Position numbers and translations under genes: made by a program
Source: Nephrocerus scutellatus
Taxonomy: Eukaryota > Arthropoda > Insecta > Diptera > Pipunculidae
Length of the DNA stretch: 64,000 bases
Direction of reading: 5' to 3'
Assembly: GCA_947095585.1 (NCBI GenBank)
Contig: OX352761.1
Coordinates: 84,435,919 to 84,499,918 of the forward strand
The notes under the pieces: model-generated
Database searches by the model: none
What the model was told of the DNA's origin: nothing
The model's input: only the letters and a program-made list of their open reading frames with translations
In this document: piece by piece, positions 11,151 through 22,135 of the stretch
Position numbering within the stretch: the first letter of the stretch is position 1
How the letters are laid out: the number at the start of each line of letters is the position of its first letter

Positions 11151-11217
11151 AAGTTTTATAGTCAATTTATGACATTAGATTGCAAATCTAAAGGAGTAAA
11201 TTATTTTACTAAGACTT
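11151..11217 (+). tRNA. trnC: mt tRNA-Cys, NUMT copy, block C
   Basis: AAGTTTT pairs with AAGACTT. GCA is in GATTGCAAATC. Confidence 0.85.
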
Positions 11218-11218
11218 A

Positions 11219-11277
11219 AAAGATTAATCTTATATTTTTAACTTTGAAGGATACTAGTTTTTTTAACTTAAAATCTT
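11219..11277 (-). tRNA. trnW: mt tRNA-Trp, NUMT copy, block C
   Basis: The reverse complement AAGATTTTAAGTTAA has TCA in ATCCTTCAAAG. It overlaps the nad2 3' end by about two bases. Confidence 0.82.
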
Positions 11278-12309
11278 AAAAAATTATAAAAATTAATCTA
11301 ATTAATATTAATCCAGAAGTTGAGATAAAAGATAATAAAAGAAAACATTTTATTATAAAATTATTAATTTTCATATAAAAAATAAAATTTATTTCAAGGT
11401 AATTTAATATAAATGTTGTATAACATAATCGAAGATAAAAAAATAATGTAATTAATGATGTTATTAATAAAATAAAAATTATTAATAATTGATTATTTAT
11501 AATTAATTGTTGAATTGTTAATCATTTAGGAATAAATCCTATAAAAGGGGGTAATCCACCTAAGGATAAAAAATTCAAAAATAAAAAAAATTTAATTAAT
11601 TTATTTTTAAAAAATAATGAAAATAATTGGTTAATATGAAAAATTTTAAAAAGGTTGAATAAAAAATCTAAATTAAATCTTAAGAAAGTATAAAAACAAA
11701 AATATAATATTCATATAGATTCATTAAAATATATTGCTATTAATATTCATCCTAATGATTAATAGAAGAAAAAGCTATTAATTTTCGTAATGAAGTTTGG
11801 TTTAAACCTCCTAGAGATCCAATAATTACAGATGAAATAACACAAAATAAAATTATTGGTTTAATTACAATATAAGAAATTAATATTAATGGAGCTAATT
11901 TTTGTCAAGTTATTAAAATTAAAGAATTTATTCAAGATAATCCTTCTAATACATTAGTAAATCATCAATGGAAAGGAGCTGTCCCTCTTTTTAACAATAA
12001 AGAAGATAAAATTATTAAATTTTCATAATTTAAATAATTATTTAAAGAAAAAATTATATTATACTTTATTATGAATATAATTATAGCTATTAAAAGGACA
12101 GAAGATGCTAAAGCTTGTGTTAAAAAATATTTTAACGACGCTTCTGAGGATATTAAATTAATTTTATTATCTTTTATTAGGGGGATAAAAGATAATAAAT
12201 TAATTTCTAATCCTATTCATGTTCTTAACCATGAATTAGAGGAAACAGAAATTATTGTTCCTAAAATTAATATTAATAAAAATATAATTTTATAAGAATT
12301 ATTAAAAAT
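11276..12309 (-). pseudogene. nad2: nad2 pseudogene with 1-bp deletion, block C
   Basis: ND2 is a complex I membrane subunit. The minus-strand frame starts at ATT (12307-12309) with IFNNSYK and the SNSWL segment. Near 11757 the copy reads CATCCTAATGATTAA where the copy at 29440 reads CATCCTAAATGATTAA. The lost base breaks the frame. The short plus-strand ORF at 12071 is an antisense shadow of this gene. Confidence 0.85.
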
Positions 12310-12310
12310 T

Positions 12311-12341
12311 AAAAAGAAAAGGATTATAACCTTTATAAATA
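12311..12341 (-). pseudogene. trnM: trnM remnant
   Basis: The 3' acceptor and T-arm of trnM (compare 29997-30064) are kept, then sequence jumps into trnI. The anticodon arm and all of trnQ are missing. Confidence 0.75.
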
Positions 12342-12353
12342 TATATAATTTAT

Positions 12354-12416
12354 AATGAATGTAACAAATTACATAATTAACTCTATCAAAGTTATCCTTT
12401 TATCAGGCAATTCATT
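12354..12416 (-). tRNA. trnI: mt tRNA-Ile, NUMT copy, block C
   Basis: AATGAAT pairs with ATTCATT. GAT is in the loop AACTTTGATAGAG. It borders the control region. Confidence 0.82.
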
Positions 12417-12448
12417 TTATTTCATTTCATTTAATTTTAATATTTTCC

Positions 12449-12491
12449 ATTTTCTTTTTTTTTTTCTCCCTACCTCCTTTTTTTTTTTTCA
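12449..12491. promoter_or_regulatory. Poly-pyrimidine stretch near trnI
   Basis: A T-rich run with short CCCTACCTCC interruptions lies just after trnI. In insects a T-stretch here is tied to replication or transcription start of the mitochondrial DNA. The copy is at 30269-30313. The role is inferred, and it would be inert in a NUMT. Confidence 0.5.
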
Positions 12492-12690
12492 TAATTTTTA
12501 ATAATTTAAAAAAAATACTTGTTTATTAAATAAATAAATTTCATTTCATTTTTTTTACAATAAAATCGATAAGATAAAATAATATTTTTTTTATATATTT
12601 ATACGTAAATTTTGAATATAAATAATTTAATTTTATTTCAATTTTATTTTAAATTTGATAATAAAAATTAGTTTTCAAAAATTAGAAAAT

Positions 12691-12841
12691 AAAATTCTTA
12701 AAATGTTATATATTAAACATTTATATATATAAATATTTAATTTTTTATTAATTATTTATATGTATAAATATTATATTTAAATAAAATTAATTATATAATA
12801 ATAAAATTAAACATTTATTATTTATATAAATAAAAATATTA

Positions 12842-12877
<36 letters not shown>

Positions 12878-13921
12878 GATATGATATTATATATATAATA
12901 ATTAATCCTTATATATATTTATATAAATATATGATTAATTTATATAATGTAAAAAATATGTTAATAATATATTATATATATATAAATAAAATATTTAATA
13001 TTAATATATACATATATGAAGATTAAAAAATTAAATTATAAGAAATATAACAATTTATATATTAATAAATTATTTATATATATATAGATATATAATAATT
13101 TATACCTAGTATAGACTAAATGTTAGAAAAAAACATAGGACGAAGATATATCTTAAAATATTAGATTTTTTAAAAAAAAAAAAAAATTGCGGAAATTATT
13201 AAAAATTTTCAAATTTTTTAAAATTTTTCAAAATTTTTATGGGGATTTATTAAATAATATTAATTTAGGTTTTTACTAATTAATTAACTCAAAAATTTAA
13301 AATTAATAAAATTCTTAAAATGTTATATATTAAACATTTATATATATAAATATTTAATTTTTTATTAATTATTTATATGTATAAATATTATATTTAAATA
13401 AAATTAATTATATAATAATTTAATTAAACATTTATTATTTATATAAATAAAAATATTAATATATATATATATAAATAAATAAAAGATATGATATTATATA
13501 TATAATAATTAATCCTTATATATATTTATATAAATATATGATTAATTTATATAATGTAAAAAATATGTTAATAATATATTATATATATATAAATAAAATA
13601 TTTAATATTAATATATACATATATGAAGATTAAAAAATTAAATTATAAGAAATATAACAATTTATATATTAATAAATTATTTATATATATATATATAGAT
13701 ATTTAATAATTTATACCTAGTATAGACTAAATTTTAGAAAAAAACATAGGACGAAGATATATCTTAAAATATTAGATTATTTTAAAAAAAAAAAAAAAAA
13801 TTGGGGAAATTATTAAAAATTTTCAAATTTTTTAAAATTTTTCAAAATTTTTATGAGGATTTATTAAATAATATTAATTTAGGTTTTTACTAATTAATTA
13901 ACTCAAAAATTTAAAATTAAT
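12691..13921. repeat. Control-region tandem repeats, 2 x ~615 bp
   Basis: The block starting AAAATTCTTAAAATGTTATA at 12691 recurs at 13308 (617 bp later). A third start is seen at 13922, 614 bp on, and diverges after about 20 bp. Each copy includes TATACCTAGTATAGACTAAA and a poly-A run. A single partial copy is at 30513-30937. Confidence 0.92.
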
Positions 13922-14494
13922 AAAATTCTTAAAATGTTTTTATCAAATATTTATTTAATTAGTTTTTTTAATAATAATATAAATTTTATACCGGTTTTTA
14001 AAAGATAATTAATAAAATATTAAACTTTTGTTATAAATTAATAAAATTTATTTCTAATTTTTGATTTAATTTTATTTGATATAAATATTGAAATAAAATT
14101 ATTTATTTAGGGGAATAAATAATTTATTATAATACATATATATATATAAGAAAAATTTAATTTAAAATATTGAATAAATTTATAAAAATAATTAGGGGTT
14201 ATTTATATAAATAAATTAGAAATAAATTTTATTAATTTATAATAGAAATTTTTAATATTATTGGGGTAGTTACTTAATTTTTATTATATACACATTAATA
14301 AATTTAATTTTTTATAAAAAACTAGAAAATAATTTTGTTTACATTAAATATTTATACCAGTTTTTAAAAATAACTAATTAAAATATTATAAGTATATTCA
14401 ATAAGTAAATAAAATTATTTTTAAATTTTTAAATTAATTTTATTTGATATAAATATTGAAATAAAATTATTTATTTAGGGGAATAGATAATTTA

Positions 14495-14569
<75 letters not shown>

Positions 14570-14670
14570 GGAGAAATTTAATTGAATTTATTTAGAATAA
14601 AAATTTTTAATATTATTGGGAGGTTATTTAATTTTTATGTATTAACATTAATAAATTTAATTAAATTTAA

Positions 14671-15774
14671 TCGATTTTATAAGAGTTAATAAATTATTAA
14701 AGTTAATGTGTTAAAATTATTTTTAATAATTTATTAGAAATGAAATGTTATTCGTTTTTAAAGGTATCTAGTTTTTTAAGAAATAAATTTAATTTAGATT
14801 TTTAAAATATATAAATTTATTTATAAAATTTTATAAATTTTAAAAATTAATATTTTATGGGTAAGCTATAAAATAAATTTTTAAAAATAATAAATAATTT
14901 ATATAAATATATGCTTGAAAATAGCAATTATTAAAAAATATGTTATAATTTATTTATAAGATATTAAATTATTTATTAATATTTTAATTAGTTTATTAAA
15001 ATATTTATTTTAATATTAAAAATAATGTAATTATGATAAAATTAGTATATTAAAATTGTAATATTAAATTTAATTGAAAAGTTTATATAAAGAATTAGGC
15101 AAAATATAAAATTCGCCTGTTTAACAAAAACATGTCTTTTTGAATTTAATTTAAAGTCTAACCTGCCCACTGAAATTTTAATGGCCGCAGTATATTAACT
15201 GTGCAAAGGTAGCATAATCATTAATCAAGGTCTTTTAATTGAAGGCTGGAATGAATGGTTGGACGAGATTTTAACTGTTTCATATAAATTTAAAATAGAA
15301 TTTTATTTTTTAGTAAAAAAGCTAAAATTTAGTTAAAAGACGAGAAGACCCTATAAATCTTTATATTTATATTTGTTTTAATTATTTAGATAAATTTTGT
15401 TATAATTTATATAAATATTTTATTGGGGTGACATTAAAATTTAAAAAACTTTTAATTTTAAGTTACATTAATTAATGAATAATTGATCCATTATTAGTGA
15501 TTAAAAAATTAAGTTACTTTAGGGATAACAGCGTAATTTTTTTGGAGAGTTCATATCGATAAAAAAGATTGCGACCTCGATGTTGGATTAAGAAATAATT
15601 TTGGGTGTAGAAGTTCAAAATTTAAGTCTTTTAAATTCTTACATGATCTGAGTTCAAACCGGTGTAAGCCAGATTGGTTTCTATCTTTAATAAATTAAAA
15701 TATTTTAGTACGAAAGGACCAAATATTTGAATAATTATATTTTTAAAAAGAATTTTATTAATGTATTTATAGTT
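14671..15774 (+). rRNA. rrnL: mt 16S rRNA, block D, 5' truncated
   Basis: 16S rRNA begins internally (equivalent to 5001) at the control-region junction and runs to trnL1. It has the normal GACGAGAAGACCC and TTACTTTAGGGATAACAGCG motifs that are altered at 1-566. A 7-bp gain near 15223-15230 (TTAATCAAGGTC) disrupts the conserved CATTAGTCTTTT. Confidence 0.9.
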
Positions 15775-15839
15775 ACTATTTTGGCAGATAATTGTAATAA
15801 ATTTAGAATTTATAAATGTAATTTTAATTACAAATAGTA
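15775..15839 (+). tRNA. trnL1: mt tRNA-Leu(CUN), NUMT copy, block D
   Basis: Same sequence as 567-631, between rrnL and nad1. Confidence 0.85.
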
Positions 15840-15840
15840 C

Positions 15841-16761
15841 TTGTTAAATATTTTTATCTTTAATTAATATATTAATATTAATTATTTGTGTTTTAGTTAG
15901 AGTTGCATTTTTAACTTTATTAGAACGAAAAATTTTAGGCTATATTCAAATTCGAAAGGGTCCTAATAAGGTTGGAATTTTGGGGATTCCTCAACCGTTT
16001 TGTGATGCAGTTAAATTATTTAGAAAAGAACAAATTTATCCTTTAATATCAAATTAAGTTTCTTACTATTTTTCCCCAATTTTTTCTTTATTTTTATCAT
16101 TATTGGTTTGGATATGTATACCTTTATTTTTAAATTTTTTATCTTTTAATTTAGGGGTTTTATTTTTTTTATGTTGTACTAGATAATTGCTGGATGATCT
16201 TCTAATTCAAATTATTCTTTATTAGGTGGATTGCGGGCTGTAGCTCAAACTATTTCTTATGAAGTTAGTTTAGCTTTAATTATAATATCTTTTATTTTTT
16301 TAATTGGGAGTTATAATATATTAATATTTTTTAATTATCAAATTTATATTTGGTTTTTATTTATTTTATTTCCTATAGTTTTAGTTTGATTTAGAATTTC
16401 ATTAGCAGAAACTAATCGAACTCCATTTGATTTTGATGAAGGGGAATCAGAATTAGTTTCTGGATTTAATGTTGAGTATAGAAGAGGAGGTTTTGCTTTA
16501 ATTTTTTTAGCGGAATATTCTAGAATTTTATTTATAAGAATATTATTTTGTGTATTGTTTTTAGGTGGGGATAGTTTTTCATTAATTTTTTATATAAAAT
16601 TAAGTTTTATTTCATTTTTATTTATTTGGGTTCGTGGAACTTTTCCTCGATTTCGTTATGATAAATTAATATATATAGCTTGAAAATCTTTTCTACCTTT
16701 TTCTTTAAATTATTTGATATTTTTTATTGGATTTAAAATCTTTATATTTTCTTTAGTATAG
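15841..16761 (+). pseudogene. nad1: nad1 pseudogene, block D
   Basis: The second nad1 copy has three lesions. Eight bases are lost soon after the TTG start (GAGTTATT of the block A copy), shifting the frame. A nonsense TAT to TAA lies at 16055-16057. The deletion near 16180, before the AGWSSNSN segment, is the same as in block A. It keeps Arg in IQIRKG but has Asp for Ala in the FAEGES motif, so the two copies have decayed separately after sharing one lesion. Confidence 0.88.
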
Positions 16762-16778
16762 TTAATTTATTTAAGTAA

Positions 16779-16845
16779 AGTTAATAGAAAACTTAATTTC
16801 TATCTTATATTTTCAAAATATAAGCTTATTTCAAGCTCATTAACT
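16779..16845 (-). tRNA. trnS2: mt tRNA-Ser(UCN), NUMT copy, block D
   Basis: Same as 1579-1645 apart from one base in the variable region. Confidence 0.82.
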
Positions 16846-17984
16846 TAATTTAATAGATTATCTCAAATTTTTGAAATTAGAGGGTTTATAATATAATAAA
16901 AAAAATAAATAACTGTTAAAATTTGTCCTATAATAATATATGGGTCTTCTACTGGTCGAGCTCCAATTCATGTAAGTAAAATTACTGAAATTACTATAAT
17001 TCAAAATATGATCTGATTTATTGGATAAAATTGAATTCCTCGAAATTTTCTAAAATGACAAAATGGTATAATTATTAGAATAGCAATTGATATAATTAAT
17101 GCAATTACTCCACCTAATTTATTAGGAATTGAACGTAAAATAGCATAAGCAAATAAAAAATATCATTCAGGTTGGATATGAATAGGGGTTACTAAAGGAT
17201 TTGCTGGAATAAAATTATCAGGATCTCCTAATAGATAAGGATTAATTAGTGTTAATAATATTAATATTATAATTATAATAATAAAACCAACAATATCTTT
17301 AAATGTAAAATAAGGATGAAATGGGATTTTATCAATATTATATCAAATTTAACCCTAAAGGATTATTAGAACCAGTTTGGTGAAGAAATATTAAATGAAT
17401 TATTACTATTGCTAATACAATAAAAGGTAAAATAAAATGAAATGTAAAAAATCGTGTTAATGTTGCATTATCGACAGTAAATCCTCCTCAAATTCATTGT
17501 ACTAAATCAATTCCTAAATAAGGGATAGCTGATATTAAATTTGTAATTACAGTTGCTCCCCAAAATGATATTTGTCCTCATGGAAGAACATAACCTATGA
17601 AAGCTGTAGCTATGACAAGAAATAGAATAATTACACCAACTATTCATGTTATTTTGAATATATATGAATTATAGTATATTCCTCGTCCAATATGTATATA
17701 AATACAGATAAAAAAAATTATGCTCCATTAGCATGCATAGTACGAAGTAATCAACCATTATTTACATCTCGACAAATATGGTTTACTCTATTAAATGCTA
17801 AGATAATATCTGCTGTATAATGTATTGCTAGAAATAATCCAGTTAAAATTTGAATAATTAAACATAATCCTAATAAAGAACCAAAATTTCATCAAGATGA
17901 AATATTAATTGGAGCGGGTAAATCAATTAATGCATTATTAGCAATTTTAAATAAAGGGTGTTTAATTCGTATAGGTTTATTCAT
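16845..17984 (-). pseudogene. cob: cob pseudogene, block D
   Basis: Start cat is at 17982-17984 and stop tta at 16845-16847. Four extra bases near 17340 (TATTATATCAAATTTAACC) and one lost base near 17715 break the frame. Substitutions near 17580 alter the GYVLPWGQ segment. Total length is 1140 bp against 1137. The copy lacks the 820-bp duplication seen in block A. Confidence 0.88.
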
Positions 17985-17992
17985 TTGTTAAT

Positions 17993-18517
17993 TTAATTTA
18001 TCAGTCGTAAAGGTCCATAAAATATTTTTGTGATTTTTACAGTTGCAACTAAAGTAATTAATAAATAATTTATTAATAATAGAGTTATTAAATTAGTTGG
18101 AAAATTATATAATTTATTTAAATTTAATGAGTTTTCATTTAATAAAGCATTTAAGTTAATAATAGAAATTATTTCATTATTATTTATATATAAAATAAAT
18201 CTTGATTTGTCTAATATAAAAATTAAAGTTGTAATAAAAATAAAATATATAATTGAATAAACTAATATTTTTATAGAAAATGAGAATATTTCATTTGAAG
18301 CTAATGAAGTTACATAAATAAATAAAACTAATATTCCCCCTAAAAAAACTAAAAATAAAATATAAGAAAATCAAAAAGATTTTGTTATTAATCCAGTAAT
18401 TAAACAAATTAAAAATGTTTGGATTAATGGTATAAAACCTATAGCTAATGGATGATTTATTTGTATAAATAAAAAATTACAAATTAAAATTATAGAATAT
18501 AATATAAGTTGAAAAAT
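17993..18517 (-). pseudogene. nad6: nad6, full-length NUMT copy, block D
   Basis: 525 bp, same start and stop positions as the block A copy, with only scattered substitutions. No frame break was seen. Confidence 0.85.
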
Positions 18518-18518
18518 T

Positions 18519-18585
18519 TCAAGAAATAGTTTAATAAAAATATTAATTTTGGAGATTAATGATAAAGAAATTTCTTTTTTCTTGA
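18519..18585 (+). tRNA. trnP: mt tRNA-Pro, NUMT copy, block D
   Basis: TCAAGAA/TTCTTGA acceptor and TGG anticodon, as at 4136. Confidence 0.85.
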
Positions 18586-18649
18586 AATTTTAAAAGATTA
18601 TTCTTATTTTTGATTTACAAGACCAATGTTTTTATTAAACTATTAAAAC
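18586..18649 (-). tRNA. trnT: mt tRNA-Thr, NUMT copy, block D
   Basis: Same as 4203-4266, TGT anticodon on the reverse strand. Confidence 0.82.
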
Positions 18650-18651
18650 TA

Positions 18652-18948
18652 ATGATTATATTTATTTATTGAATGTTACCAGTAATTTTATTGATTATGG
18701 GTTTTTTAATTTTTGTTTCTAATAGAAAACATTTGTTATCAATATTATTAAGATTAGAATATATTGTTTTAAGATTATTCATATTTTTATTTATATTTTT
18801 AAATATAATAAATTATGAAAGTTATTTTAGAATAATATTTTTAACTTTTAGAGTTTGTGAGGGGGCATTAGGATTATCAATTTTAGTTTCTTTAATTCGT
18901 ACACATGGAAATGATTATTTTCAATCATTTAATATTTTACAATGTTAA
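18652..18948 (+). pseudogene. nad4L: nad4L, intact-length NUMT copy, block D
   Basis: ND4L is a small complex I membrane subunit. ATG at 18652 and TAA at 18946-18948 give 98 codons, slightly longer than in Drosophila. The family segments [22 protein letters not shown] and [13 protein letters not shown] are present. The frame also escapes stops in the nuclear code after its single TGA (Trp) near the start, which is why it appears as an ORF. Confidence 0.87.
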
Positions 18949-19003
18949 AAATTTTATTAATATTTTTATTTTATTTTCCAGTATGTTTTATAAAAAATTC
19001 ATT
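18942..19003 (+). pseudogene. nad4: nad4 5' fragment
   Basis: The ATG overlapping the nad4L stop by 7 bp starts ND4, but only ~20 codons remain before the sequence jumps to nad3 at about 19004. Confidence 0.85.
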
Positions 19004-19178
19004 TTGAAAATCGTAAAGAAAAAGGTAAACGAGATGAAGATTTAGGATCAAACCCACATTCAAATGGAGAATTTTTTTCTCGATCTATAAGAGATTTTTT
19101 TGATAAAATTGAAGCAATCAATATAGTTAATAAAGAAATTACTAAAATAATTATTGAAATTAAAAATAATAATAAAAT
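19004..19178 (-). pseudogene. nad3: nad3 5' fragment, block E
   Basis: The N-terminal half of ND3 is present up to the [10 protein letters not shown] segment, on the minus strand from ATT (19176-19178). The C-terminal half is missing at the nad4/nad3 junction. Confidence 0.85.
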
Positions 19179-19179
19179 T

Positions 19180-19245
19180 ATTTATACTATTATTTAATAG
19201 ACTAAATGATTGGAAGTCATATATACTTAGTTATATTATATAAAT
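19180..19245 (-). tRNA. trnG: mt tRNA-Gly, NUMT copy, block E
   Basis: Same as 6973-7038. Confidence 0.83.
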
Positions 19246-19251
19246 AATATA

Positions 19252-20039
19252 TTATCCTCCTCATCAATAAATTGAAATATATAAAAATAATCATACAATA
19301 TCAACAAAATGTCAATATCATGCTGCTGCTTCAAACCCAAAGTGATGATTTTTTGAAAAATGATTATTTAAATGACGAATTAAACAAATTAATAAAAATG
19401 TTGTTCCAATTAGGACATGAATTCCATGGAATCCAGTTGCTAAAAAAATGTTGAACCAAATACAGAATCAGCAATTGTAAAAGGGGCTTCAATATATTCA
19501 TAGGCTTGAAGGAAAGAAAAATAAACTCCCAGTAAAACAGTAAAGAATAATCCTTGAGTAGTTTGTGAAAAATTATTTTCTATTAAACTATGATGAGCTC
19601 AAGTTACAGTTACACCTGACGCCAATAAATTTGATGTATTTAATAATGGAATATGAAATGGATTGAAAGATATAATTCCTAGTGGTGGTCAGGATGCCCC
19701 TAATTCAATATTAGGGGATAATCTTATATGAAAAAAAGCTCAGAAAAATGAAACAAAAAATAAAATTTCTGAAATAATAAATAAAATTATTCCTCATCGA
19801 AGCCCTGTAGTTACAGGACTTGTATGAAGTCCTTGGAAAGTTCCTTCTCGAGATACATCTCGTCATCATTGATATACAGTTAAAATAGTAATTAAGTTTC
19901 CTAATAAAAATAGTGAATTATCATATTGATGAAATCATTTTACTATTCTTGATACTGTTGTTATAGCTCCAATTGCACCAGTTAATGGTCAAGGTCTATA
20001 ATCTACTAAATGGAATGGGTGATTAGAATGTGTTGACAT
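19252..20039 (-). pseudogene. cox3: cox3 pseudogene, 1-bp deletion, block E
   Basis: 788 bp against 789 bp in the other copies. One A is lost and a base changed near 19447 (TAAAAAAATGTTGAACC), which shifts the C-terminal frame. A further substitution lies at 19629 (AAATTTGATG for AAAATTGATG). Confidence 0.88.
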
Positions 20040-20040
20040 T

Positions 20041-20718
20041 TTAGATAACTTCTCTAGAATATAAAGTTCTTAATACAGCAAATACGTAGGCTTGAATAAT
20101 AGAAACAGCTGATTCTAAAACTAAAAGTGCAATTTGTACAATTAATAAAATAAAAATTATAAAATAGGTTATTGAAGGTCCTGTATTCCCCAAAAGATTT
20201 ATTAATAAATGTCCAGCAATTATATTAGCTGCTAAACGTACGGCTAAAGTTCCTGGACGAATTAAGTTTCTAATTGTTTCGATACATACTATAAATGGTA
20301 TTAATATTGCTGGAGTACCTTGAGGTACTAAATGAGAAAATATATGTTGTGTATTATTTAATCACCCAAAGATTATTAATGATATTCATAAAGGTAATGA
20401 TAGAGATAATGTTAATGTTAAATGTCTTGCTCTTGTAAAAATGTAAGGGAATAAGCCTATAAAATTATTAAACACAATTAATGAAAATAATGAAATAAAT
20501 ATAAATGTTCTTCCATTGTGTGTTGATGTCCCCAATAAAGTTTTAAATTCTTTGTGAAGAATTATATAAATATTATTTCAAATAATTTGAAATCGTGATG
20601 GTATAAATCAATATATAGATGGAATTATAAATAACCCAATAAAAGTTCTTATTCAATTTAATGATAAATTAAAAATTCTAGATCTAGGGTCAAACACAGA
20701 AAATAAATTAGTTATCAT
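20041..20718 (-). pseudogene. atp6: atp6, full-length NUMT copy, block E
   Basis: 678 bp from ATG (20716-20718) to TAA (20041-20043). It keeps the 18-bp N-terminal stretch lost in block C and shows no net indel, so it is the best-preserved atp6 copy here. Confidence 0.85.
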
Positions 20719-20873
20719 TTTCAATTTATTGAATTTAATGGTTTAATTTTAAAAGTTAATGATTTAGGGGTAGAAGGTAAAATTAAGAAATAGTTAATTA
20801 TATTTATTAATACTAATATAATAGAAAAAATAATAAATAAACTTAATCATCCAATTGGACTTATTTGTGGAAT
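20712..20873 (-). pseudogene. atp8: atp8, full-length NUMT copy, block E
   Basis: 162 bp, overlapping the atp6 start by 7 bp, same as 8488-8649. Confidence 0.83.
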
Positions 20874-20930
20874 TAAAAAATATTATATATTTTAATAATT
20901 TCAGTTTGACATACTAATGTTATTTTATTT
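20874..20930 (-). pseudogene. trnD: trnD fragment at block junction
   Basis: The anticodon arm (GTC) and 3' acceptor of trnD are kept, but the 5' acceptor is replaced by cob sequence from about 20931. Confidence 0.8.
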
Positions 20931-21173
20931 ACGAAGTAATCAACCATTATTTACATCTCGACAAATATGGTTTACTCTATTAAATGCTAAGTTAATATCT
21001 GCTGTATAATGTATTGCTAGAAATAATCCAGTTAAAATTTGAATAATTAAACATAATCCTAATAAAGAACCAAAATTTCATCAAGATGAAATATTAATTG
21101 GAGCGGGTAAATCAATTAATGCATTATTAGCAATTTTAAATAAAGGGTGTTTAATTCGTATAGGTTTATTCAT
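20931..21173 (-). pseudogene. cob: cob 5' fragment, block F
   Basis: The first ~80 codons of cytochrome b from ATG (21171-21173) are present. The gene is cut at the LLRT region, where it meets trnD. Confidence 0.88.
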
Positions 21174-21181
21174 TTGTTAAT

Positions 21182-21704
21182 TTAATTTATTAGTCGTAAA
21201 GGTCCATAAAATATTTTTGTGATTTTTACAGTTGCAACTAAAGTAATTAATAAATAATTTATTAATAATAGAGTTATTAAATTAGTTGGAAAATTATATA
21301 ATTTATTTAAATTTAATGAGTTTTCATTTAATAAAGCATTTAAGTTAATAATAGAAATTATTTCATTATTATTTATATATAAAATAAATCTTGATTTGTC
21401 TAATATAAAAATTAAAGTTGTAATAAAAATAAAATATATAATTGAATAAACTAATATTTTTATAGAAAATGAGAATATTTCATTTGAAGCTAATGAAGTT
21501 ACATAAATAAATAAAACTAATATTCCCCCTAAAAAAACTAAAAATAAAATATAAGAAAATCAAAAATCATGTTATTAATCCAGTAATTAAACAAATTAAA
21601 AATGTTTGGATTAATAGTATAAAACCTATAGCTAATGGATGATTTATTTGTATAAATAAAAAATTACAAATTAAAATTATAGAATATAATATAAGTTGAA
21701 AAAT
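21182..21704 (-). pseudogene. nad6: nad6 pseudogene, 2-bp loss, block F
   Basis: 523 bp against 525. Near 21567 CAAAAAGATTTTGTTATT has become CAAAAATCATGTTATT, a net loss of two bases that breaks the frame. Confidence 0.86.
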
Positions 21705-21705
21705 T

Positions 21706-21772
21706 TCAAGAAATAGTTTAATAAAAATATTAATTTTGGAGATTAATGATAAAGAAATTTCTTTTTTCTTGA
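21706..21772 (+). tRNA. trnP: mt tRNA-Pro, NUMT copy, block F
   Basis: Same as 4136-4202. Confidence 0.85.
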
Positions 21773-21836
21773 AATTTTAAAAGATTATTCTTATTTTTGA
21801 TTTACAAGACCAATGTTTTTATTAAACTATTAAAAC
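21773..21836 (-). tRNA. trnT: mt tRNA-Thr, NUMT copy, block F
   Basis: Same as 4203-4266. Confidence 0.82.
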
Positions 21837-21838
21837 TA

Positions 21839-22135
21839 ATGATTATATTTATTTATTGAATGTTACCAGTAATTTTATTGATAATGGGTTTTTTAATTTT
21901 TGTTTCTAATAGAAAACATTTGTTATCAATATTATTAAGATTAGAATATATTGTTTTAAGATTATTCATATTTTTATTTATATTTTTAAATATAATAAAT
22001 TATGAAAGTTATTTTAGAATAATATTTTTAACTTTTAGAGTTTGTGAGGGGGCATTAGGATTATCAATTTTAGTTTCTATAATTCGTACACATGGAAATG
22101 TTTATTTTCAATCATTTAATATTTTACAATGTTAA
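21839..22135 (+). pseudogene. nad4L: nad4L, intact-length NUMT copy, block F
   Basis: 98 codons from ATG 21839 to TAA 22133-22135. It differs from the block D copy at a few residues ([11 protein letters not shown] against [11 protein letters not shown]). It overlaps the nad4 start by 7 bp, as is normal. Confidence 0.87.

Larger units (their letters stand above)
12417..14670. other. mt control region (AT-rich region), NUMT copy
   Basis: This ~2.25-kb stretch after trnI is almost purely A and T, with no ORFs. Near trnI it has a C/T-rich stretch (12449-12491), like the poly-T motif of insect control regions. Two ~615-bp tandem repeats and TA microsatellites follow (about 14495-14569). The distal end jumps into internal 16S rRNA at 14671, so the 12S-proximal end is absent. 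Confidence 0.85.

Noticed and set aside
12071..12295. 74-codon plus-strand ORF, repeated at 29757
   Set aside because: It is antisense to nad2, with no start context or homology of its own.
12840..14570. CRISPR-like or palindromic arrays in the AT-rich region
   Set aside because: These are long ~615-bp repeats and simple TA runs without spacers, in eukaryotic mitochondrial DNA.
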